Shown: one piece after another, positions 58,434 through 64,000 of the stretch
How positions within the stretch are numbered: the first letter of the stretch is position 1
Layout of the letters: every line of letters starts with the position of its first letter
Assembly (NCBI GenBank): GCA_964491785.1
Contig: CAZBGS010000003.1
Location: 62,001 to 126,000 of the forward strand
Length of the DNA stretch: 64,000 bases
DNA from: RZZS01 sp964491785
GTDB lineage: Bacteria; Pseudomonadota; Alphaproteobacteria; Micavibrionales; Micavibrionaceae
Direction: 5' to 3'
Position numbers and translations under genes: made by a program
The notes under the pieces: generated by a model
What the model saw: only the letters and a program-made list of their open reading frames with translations
The model's database searches: none
What the model was told of the DNA's origin: nothing

Positions 58434-59836
58434 ATAGTCGACTCTGCCTGAAGATTGTTGACCAGATTAACGAACGCCCGGCCCCGTTCCTCGAAATTGC
58501 TGAATTGATCGAAGGACGCGCATGCCGGAGAAAGCAGTACCACGCCGGTGCCTCCCGGCTTTCCGCGCTCGGACTGCGCCATCTGGTGCGCCTCGCCCAC
58601 CGCGCGGTCGAGAGTCTGGCTGAAATTATGAGAAACTCCGTGATTGTTCAGAAAACCGGCGAAAGCCTCCATCGACTCCCCGATCAGAAAAGCGTGCCTG
58701 ATCCTGTCGAGATATTTCTCAAGACCCTGAAGCCCGCCCTCCTTCGGACGCCCGCCGACTATCCAGTATATGTTCCTGTAACAGGCGAGCGCGTAGCCTG
58801 TCGCGCTGGCATTGGTCGCCTTGCTGTCGTTGATATACGCAACCCCGTTAATCTTCCGGACATTCTGAAGCCTGTGCGCCAGCCCCGGAAAACTCTCCAT
58901 CGCTTTCATGATGTCGTCAGCCGCAATCCCCAGACTGCGCGCCACGCAATAGGCCGCGCAAATGTTCTGATGATTGTGAATCCCCTGAAGCGTCGGATAA
59001 TCTAGCTCGCCGGCTTCGACCCCTCCGTCCTCCATATCGTCGAAAAGCACTCCGTCACGGGCATAGACCCCGCCATTGGCGCGCTTGCTGATTGAAAAAG
59101 GGATTACCCTCTCGGCCCGGCCGCTCTCCTTCACCCGCTCGAACATCGCCGCCGATTCCTCGTCGTCAATCCCGATGATCGCCCTTCCCCCGTCGAACTC
59201 GAACATTCTTTCCTTGGAAGCCACGTATTCCTCGACGCTCCCGTGACGGTCGATATGATCGGGACTGATATTGATCATGACGCCGATATCCGGACGGAAA
59301 GTCGGGCAGAGATCCATCTGGAAAGACGATATCTCGATAACGAATACGCCGTTCCCGGACGGTACGGACAGATCCAGAACCGCCTTGCCGATATTGCCGC
59401 CGACAGACGCGCTGATCCCGCAGACGTTAAGGATATGCCCGGTAAGAGCGGTAGTTGTCGACTTGCCGTTGGTGCCGGTAATTCCGATAACCTCGCGCCC
59501 GTGATTGCAGCGAGACAGTATTTCAATGTCGCCGATAATCTCGATCCCGGCATCTCGCGCCTTCAGAACCAGCGGATGCGGCCTTGGAAAATGCAGCGGA
59601 ACGCCTGGCGAAAGCACCAGACAGGCATATTGCGTGAAGTCCTCCTGCGCGAGATCCTTCAACTCGCCGCCGACTTCAGCGGCTCTCTGGCGCCTCGTCT
59701 CGTTATCGTCCCATGCAACCACTCTCGCCCCGGCCCTGATCAGGGCCGCTATGGTCGAGATACCCGACAAGCCCATGCCAAACACGGCAACCGGCTTTCC
59801 ATTAAGGGTCTTTACAAACTCGCTTGCGTCTATCAT
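58430..59836 (-). CDS. murD: UDP-N-acetylmuramoylalanine-D-glutamate ligase
   Basis: A 468-residue Mur ligase adding D-Glu. 'VAVFGMGLSGISTIAALIRA' at the N terminus, P-loop 'GITGTNGKSTTTALTG', 'VIEISSFQMDL', 'ISPDHIDRHG' and the C-terminal 'YINDSKATNASATGYAL'. All intact. Starts in an ATGA overlap with mraY and ends in one with ftsW. Confidence 0.96.
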   Translation of the reverse strand: MIDASEFVKTLNGKPVAVFGMGLSGISTIAALIRAGARVVAWDDNETRRQRAAEVGGELKDLAQEDFTQYACLVLSPGVPLHFPRPHPLVLKARDAGIEIIGDIEILSRCNHGREVIGITGTNGKSTTTALTGHILNVCGISASVGGNIGKAVLDLSVPSGNGVFVIEISSFQMDLCPTFRPDIGVMINISPDHIDRHGSVEEYVASKERMFEFDGGRAIIGIDDEESAAMFERVKESGRAERVIPFSISKRANGGVYARDGVLFDDMEDGGVEAGELDYPTLQGIHNHQNICAAYCVARSLGIAADDIMKAMESFPGLAHRLQNVRKINGVAYINDSKATNASATGYALACYRNIYWIVGGRPKEGGLQGLEKYLDRIRHAFLIGESMEAFAGFLNNHGVSHNFSQTLDRAVGEAHQMAQSERGKPGGTGVVLLSPACASFDQFSNFEERGRAFVNLVNNLQAESTI

Positions 59837-60918
59837 CTCAGTTTAAGTGTCGATAGTCCTATCAATGCCAGTATCACGGCTATTATCCAGAACCTTATCA
59901 CGACCGTCGGCTCAGACCATCCTTTTTTCTCAAAGTGATGATGCAGCGGCGCCATTGCGAACACCCGCCGCCCGGTCAGCTTGAACGATGCCACCTGAAC
60001 CACCACCGAGATAGTCTCCAGAACGAACAGCCCGCCGATAATCGCCAGCACCAGCTCATGCTTGACGATGACCGCTATCGTCCCGAGCGAGGCACCCATG
60101 GAGAGCGATCCGGTATCGCCCATGAAAACCATCGCCGGCGGCGCGTTATACCATAAAAAGCCCATCCCCGCCCCGATCAGCGCCCCGCAGATTATCGCAA
60201 GCTCGCCGGCCCCGGGCACAAAATGAATGCCCAGATAATTCGAATAGTCGGCCCGCCCGGTAAGATAGCTGATCAACCCGAAAGAGGCCGCCGCTATCAT
60301 CACCGGCACAATCGCCAGCCCGTCAAGCCCGTCCGTAAGGTTAACCGCGTTCGAGGAACCGACAATCACCACCATGGTGAAAGGAATCATCAGAATACCG
60401 AGCGGCAGCAGAAAATCTTTAAAAAACGGAATCGCAAGCCCGCTGCCATCCTTCCACCCCGCGATATGAATATATGCGCTCACCGCCACCATCGCCGTAG
60501 TGAATTCCAGCAAAAGCCTGATCTTTCCGGGTATTCCCTTGTGGGAGCTTTTGGTCAGCTTGGCATAATCGTCGGCGAAACCGATAGCTCCGTAGGCCAG
60601 AAGAACCCCCGCCACGATCCATACATATTTGTTGCTCAGGTCAGCCCAGAGCAGAACAGACAATCCCGCCGATATCAGTATCATCAGCCCGCCCATAGTC
60701 GGCGTTCCCGCCTTCTGAAGATGGCTCTCCGGCCCGTCCGTTCTGATCGGCTGGCCGTTTCTTTGTTTCTTTTTAAGCCAGCGGATAAATCCCGGCCCCA
60801 TAAAGAAGCATATGATTAGCGCTGTAAGTATCGCTCCACCAGTCCTGAAAGTCTGGTAATTGAAGAGATTGAACAGGATGAAATCCTGCGAAAAAGGAGT
60901 CAGAAGATTATAAAGCAT
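59833..60918 (-). CDS. mraY: Phospho-N-acetylmuramoyl-pentapeptide transferase
   Basis: A 361-residue enzyme with ten helices that makes lipid I. 'GTPTMGGLMILISAG' (cytoplasmic loop), 'GFADDYAKLTKSSHKGIPGK' with the Asp-Asp pair, 'NAVNLTDGLDGLAI' and 'VFMGDTGSLSMGASLG' plus 'MAPLHHHFEKKGW' are canonical. Overlaps the murF-like gene by 11 bases at its start. Its natural substrate is UDP-MurNAc-pentapeptide, which needs an active MurF. Confidence 0.96.
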   Translation of the reverse strand: MLYNLLTPFSQDFILFNLFNYQTFRTGGAILTALIICFFMGPGFIRWLKKKQRNGQPIRTDGPESHLQKAGTPTMGGLMILISAGLSVLLWADLSNKYVWIVAGVLLAYGAIGFADDYAKLTKSSHKGIPGKIRLLLEFTTAMVAVSAYIHIAGWKDGSGLAIPFFKDFLLPLGILMIPFTMVVIVGSSNAVNLTDGLDGLAIVPVMIAAASFGLISYLTGRADYSNYLGIHFVPGAGELAIICGALIGAGMGFLWYNAPPAMVFMGDTGSLSMGASLGTIAVIVKHELVLAIIGGLFVLETISVVVQVASFKLTGRRVFAMAPLHHHFEKKGWSEPTVVIRFWIIAVILALIGLSTLKLR

Positions 60919-61939
60919 ACTCGGCTTCCTGCCCTCTCATCATATGCTCCGGGAAGGTGCGGAGCGCTTCGATCATTATCCCCATGCCCTTGCCGAAAGC
61001 CTGACGTACCTTGAGAATGTCACCCGGTGAAAGAACGTCCGTGACGATCTCCCCCGCGCCGGTTCCGCCATTGCCCTTGCTGCAAAAGTCATTGCCTGTA
61101 TAGACAAGGTCGAGGTTAGCCGTTTTCACCGGCAAAGCCAATCTGCCGCATCCTGAATTTCTGCTTTCCATACTGCTTAGAAAGGCCATGCGCCGCCTTC
61201 CGCGCCCCGGATCGACCATGGCCAGAACCCTGAACGCTGCCTCCTGCCTCTCGTGAACGCCTCGCTTCGAGGCTTCGAAAAGCGCCAGATTCCCGCCTGC
61301 GCTGCCCCATGGCTGACTCCTGATTGTCTCCATCAGCGCCTCCGCCGAACGTCCGCACTGATAGCCGCAAATACCCGCCGCGAGAAGACCGTACAAAATT
61401 GTGGTTAAATCCTTCCCCGAGGCGGAAACCTTGAGAGAAACCTTCTCGCCAAGTATTTCGAACACCGCTCTCGTCCCATTGCATGCCTCAAGTGATTCGC
61501 ACATGCGCGCAGAACATTCGCTGCCTTCACCGACGGTAAAGAGCGCGGCGCAGCCTGCCTCCCTGGCAGCCTCCTCGATTTCGCCGAACTGCTCGTTATC
61601 TTTCGAGCAAATCACAATTCCGCCGGTCTCCATACCGTCCAGCGCATCCACTTCCGCCTCGTCAAGGATCAGGATATGCGGCCTCGCCAGCCAGGTGTTG
61701 AATGCCGTTTCCGCAGGCTTCGCGCCGCGCAGGTCGGCAATGATATAATCGGCCCCCGGATCCGCACTTGCAAAAGTCGGCACGACGCCGCCGGTGCTGT
61801 TCGTATGCCCAAGACCTGAAAACAGCTCCTTCAGCAGCCTGCGCAGTTTTGGCCTGCGGCTGCACACCCCGATTACCAGCGCCTGCGTCTGGTTCCGTTG
61901 CTCAATCGTGAAATCTATTAATTCGTTACGCTGATCCAT
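60908..61939 (-). CDS. Degenerate MurF-like protein without ligase motifs
   Basis: A 343-residue protein in the murF slot between murE and mraY. It begins where the ATP domain of MurF (about 450 residues) would start, so the N-terminal substrate domain is absent. 'ALVIGVCSRRPKLRRLLKEL' aligns with the P-loop region, yet the G-x-x-G-K-T core is gone. Further parallels are 'IVICSKDNEQFGEIEEAARE', 'GEKVSLKVSASGKDLTTILY' (the usual G-x-H-N-x-x-N region) and 'ANLDLVYTGNDF'; the C-terminal 'GDILKVRQAFGKGMGIMIEA' fits the family's GDxxLxKGSxxxxM, but KGS is lost. The DxYNANP motif is also missing. The frame is open, in register and overlaps mraY, so it looks maintained. It cannot be a working ligase of the known type. 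Confidence 0.75.
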   Translation of the reverse strand: MDQRNELIDFTIEQRNQTQALVIGVCSRRPKLRRLLKELFSGLGHTNSTGGVVPTFASADPGADYIIADLRGAKPAETAFNTWLARPHILILDEAEVDALDGMETGGIVICSKDNEQFGEIEEAAREAGCAALFTVGEGSECSARMCESLEACNGTRAVFEILGEKVSLKVSASGKDLTTILYGLLAAGICGYQCGRSAEALMETIRSQPWGSAGGNLALFEASKRGVHERQEAAFRVLAMVDPGRGRRRMAFLSSMESRNSGCGRLALPVKTANLDLVYTGNDFCSKGNGGTGAGEIVTDVLSPGDILKVRQAFGKGMGIMIEALRTFPEHMMRGQEAEYAL

Positions 61940-61967
61940 AATATTTTACCCTGATTTCCCTTGATTG

Positions 61968-63434
61968 CTAGTTGAGTTCCGTAATTGCTTTTTTTGCCTC
62001 TATCACATCGTCGAACGGCAAAGCCCTGTCGCCGATGATCTGCCCCTGCTCATGCCCCTTGCCGGCAATGACAAGCACATCTCCTTCTTCAAGATCGCGA
62101 ATTGCCGTCCTGATAGCCTCGGCCCTGTCTCCTATCTCGCGGGCGCCGGGCGCGGCATCGAGCATCGCCTTTCTGATCATGGCCGGATCTTCGGAGCGGG
62201 GATTGTCGTCGGTGATAATCATCTCGTCCGCCAGTTCCGCCCCGATCCTGCCCATGACCGGACGCTTGCCCGGATCGCGGTCTCCCCCGCAACCGGCCAC
62301 GCAAACCAGCCTCGACTTAGTATGCGGCCTCAGTGATTTGAGAACGTTCTCCAGAGCATCCGGCGTATGGGCGTAATCGACATAGATGGCCGCCCCTTTC
62401 GGATGTCCTCCGATAAATTCAAGCCTTCCCGGCGCGCCCTTCAGCGTTTCCGCCGCGGCAAAAAAGGTTTTTTCCAGATCCCTGTTATCAGGCTCTCCCG
62501 ACATCGCGAGTCCGAGAGCGCAAAGAACGTTCATGGTCTGAAAACTGCCGGCCAGCGGCACGTTCAGCGGAACCCTCCGCCCGGACACCTCAAGCTCCAT
62601 ACTGTAACCCCTTGGCTGGGTTGTAACGGACAGAACTTTCAAAAAACTTGCATTCCTGCCGTAATCGATAAGCCTCAATCCGCGGCGCGAGACGATTTCT
62701 TTAAGTTCTGCAAACTCGGGAATATCCGCATTCAGAACCGCGGTGCCACCATCGACAAGAATTTCGGAAAAAAGTCTTTTCTTGGCGGCAAAGTAATTTT
62801 CTTCAGTCCCGTGATAATCAAGATGATCCCGTGTCAAATTGGTAAATCCCACCGCGCCGATGCGCACGCCGTCCAGCCGATACTGGTCAAGTCCGTGGCT
62901 GGAGGCTTCCATCGCCAGATGCGTCACTCCGGCGGCGGCCAGATCGGCCATCTCCGCATGCAGTTTCACCGGATCGGGCGTGGTAAGCGAACCCGAACGG
63001 CTGAACGGCCCCGACTGGACGCCAAGCGTCCCAAGACTGGCTGCCGTAAAGCCCGCGGCTTCCCAAAGCTGGCGGGTAAAGTGAACTATCGAAGTCTTGC
63101 CGTTGGTTCCGGTCACCGCGACAACCCTGCCCGGCTGCTGCCTGTAAAATCTGGAAGCCATCAGTGAAAGCGACCGGCGAGGATTATCCGCCGTCACCAG
63201 CACCGCTCCGGTAGCATCTTCCGGCAGCACCGTTCCCGATGGCGCGAGAACATAGATTGCGCCGTTGCGGATCGCATCGCCGATATACTTCCTGCCGTCG
63301 CTTTTGTTTCCAGGCAAAGCAGCGAACAGATAGCCTTTCTTCACCGCACGGCTGTCAAGAGTCACACCTTTGACTTTTGCGGCAATATCATTCAGTTCCA
63401 GATCGGTAAGAGGCAAGATGCTTCTCCTTTTCAT
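61968..63434 (-). CDS. murE: UDP-MurNAc-tripeptide synthetase (meso-diaminopimelate adding)
   Basis: A 488-residue Mur ligase. 'VKGVTLDSRAVKKGYLFAAL' binds UDP-MurNAc; P-loop 'VTGTNGKTSIVHFTRQLW'; 'EASSHGLDQYRLDG'; 'NLTRDHLDYHGTEENY'; and D-N-P-R in 'IITDDNPRSEDP', the diaminopimelate motif. The ATG at 63434 overlaps ftsI by 47 bases; a TTG at 63416 has an ideal AAGGAG seven bases upstream and gives MPLTDLELND, closer to homologues, so 63416 may be the real start. Confidence 0.95.
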   Translation of the reverse strand: MKRRSILPLTDLELNDIAAKVKGVTLDSRAVKKGYLFAALPGNKSDGRKYIGDAIRNGAIYVLAPSGTVLPEDATGAVLVTADNPRRSLSLMASRFYRQQPGRVVAVTGTNGKTSIVHFTRQLWEAAGFTAASLGTLGVQSGPFSRSGSLTTPDPVKLHAEMADLAAAGVTHLAMEASSHGLDQYRLDGVRIGAVGFTNLTRDHLDYHGTEENYFAAKKRLFSEILVDGGTAVLNADIPEFAELKEIVSRRGLRLIDYGRNASFLKVLSVTTQPRGYSMELEVSGRRVPLNVPLAGSFQTMNVLCALGLAMSGEPDNRDLEKTFFAAAETLKGAPGRLEFIGGHPKGAAIYVDYAHTPDALENVLKSLRPHTKSRLVCVAGCGGDRDPGKRPVMGRIGAELADEMIITDDNPRSEDPAMIRKAMLDAAPGAREIGDRAEAIRTAIRDLEEGDVLVIAGKGHEQGQIIGDRALPFDDVIEAKKAITELN

Positions 63435-64000
63435 CCTTGTGGATATATTTCTTAAGCGAATCTACCAACTTGTCGTCATCGCCCGGCACGCCTTTGATCC
63501 CGAGCAGCGTACCGGTAGACGCTATTACCCTTGCAACCGCGGGAGCGGCAACCCAACCGCCCGTGGCATAACCGAAACTTTTCTTGTTGCCTTTCGGCTC
63601 GTCGATCATGATCAGAACCACGAACACCGGATCATCCGCAGGAAAAATCCCGACAAAAGAAGACAGAAGGCGTTTGCGGTCATACCCCCGTCCTCCGGTT
63701 TTCTCTGCCGTTCCGGTCTTCCCCCCCACCTGATAGCCACGAACGTCGGCCTTTGATCCCGTACCGTCCGTGACTACCAGACGCATCAACTGGCGCATCC
63801 TATGGGCTGTTTGCGGCTTAACTATGCGTAATTCATTGTTCTTGGTGGCATTACGGTGGCCGCCCGCCATCTTTTTGGCAGAATTAAGGAAAGTGGGGCG
63901 AACATACGTGCCATCGCCGGCAATTGTCGCCACTGCCGAAGCGATCTGTAGCGGCGATACAGCCACCCCATGGCCATAAGAAGCAGTTAGAGTGTTGATC
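63388..64000 (-). CDS. ftsI: Penicillin-binding protein 3 (FtsI), C-terminal part (partial)
   Basis: The last 203 residues of the transpeptidase; the frame is open to the right edge. 'ASYGHGVAVSPLQIASAVAT' and K-T-G-T in 'VGGKTGTAEK' are the class B PBP motifs that follow the S-x-N site. 'SSFVGIFPADDPVFVVLIMI' is the usual strand. The nucleophile Ser lies outside the window. First gene seen of the dcw cluster, leading into murE by overlap. Confidence 0.93.
   Translation of the reverse strand, partial: INTLTASYGHGVAVSPLQIASAVATIAGDGTYVRPTFLNSAKKMAGGHRNATKNNELRIVKPQTAHRMRQLMRLVVTDGTGSKADVRGYQVGGKTGTAEKTGGRGYDRKRLLSSFVGIFPADDPVFVVLIMIDEPKGNKKSFGYATGGWVAAPAVARVIASTGTLLGIKGVPGDDDKLVDSLKKYIHKDEKEKHLASYRSGTE

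Noticed and set aside
60908..61939. Assembly error or frameshift as cause of the missing MurF motifs
   Set aside because: The frame is continuous, alignment with MurF holds on both sides of each missing motif, and no other frame carries GKT or YNANP; an error would not remove separate motifs in register.
1..64000. CRISPR arrays, prophage, insertion sequences, integrase, toxin-antitoxin pairs
   Set aside because: No regularly spaced direct repeats, transposase, integrase or phage structural gene is visible; the repeats found are short palindromes.

Overview
The window reads as a chromosomal segment of a free-living, flagellated, aerobic alphaproteobacterium of moderate GC content. The evidence is the cell-cycle regulator CtrA, a TrcR-like DUF1013 protein, a DUF1192 protein, and gene orders typical of the class: serS-pcm-LysM/M23-ATPase//yajC-secD-secF, ispH-thrB-rnhA, moxR-DUF58-DUF4159, lytic transglycosylase//dapA-smpB, and petABC. 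I cannot place the genus from the sequence. The segment is almost entirely housekeeping. I see no transposase, integrase, phage gene or CRISPR array, one tRNA (Leu, GAG), and only one gene-free stretch above 300 bases (7563-7945).

Layout. 1-8 kb: argD(end)-argF, an orphan hybrid histidine kinase, guaC, a DUF1192/quinone-oxidoreductase divergent pair, and a Na/phosphate symporter. 8-12 kb: DUF465, TrcR-like regulator, and a cytochrome bc1 operon (petA-petB-petC plus a small membrane protein). 12-21 kb: trmL, an unknown gene, CCA/poly(A) polymerase, and a four-gene MoxR/DUF58/DUF4159 operon. 21-29 kb: two-component pair, lytic transglycosylase, dapA, smpB, Fe-SOD. 29-39 kb: secF-secD-yajC, an ATPase, two unknown genes, an NlpD-like lipoprotein, pcm, serS, N-formylglutamate amidohydrolase, lipB, an orphan prepilin. 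39-50 kb: tRNA-Leu, malic enzyme, mgtE, GNAT, class A PBP, an unknown gene behind a CtrA box, rnhA-thrB-ispH, a proline-rich lipoprotein. 50-64 kb: AGE-family epimerase, ctrA//fliI, then the division/cell-wall (dcw) cluster on the minus strand: ftsI-murE-murF-like-mraY-murD-ftsW-murG-murC-murB.

Two genes in otherwise ordinary operons have lost the residues that define their families. The gene in the murF slot (60908-61939) aligns along the Mur-ligase fold but lacks the N-terminal domain, the ATP-binding P-loop, the DxYNANP motif and the C-terminal KGS motif. The cytochrome c1 gene (9478-10053) keeps signal peptide, C-terminal anchor and CxxC, but the heme-ligating His of CxxCH is Glu and the segment carrying the axial Met is gone. 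Its partner cytochrome b keeps all four heme histidines and PEWY but carries an unusual Qo-site segment, including Ala at the G143 position. These are the strongest leads; both look like intact, conserved reading frames rather than recent pseudogenes.

Regulation. TTAA half-sites crowd the ctrA/fliI intergenic region. A perfect TTAA-N7-TTAA box containing a GANTC methylation site lies upstream of an uncharacterised gene at 45998-46384. A family of short palindromic intergenic repeats is scattered through the window, including one insertion inside the dcw operon. Most adjacent genes are translationally coupled through ATGA or TGATG overlaps.
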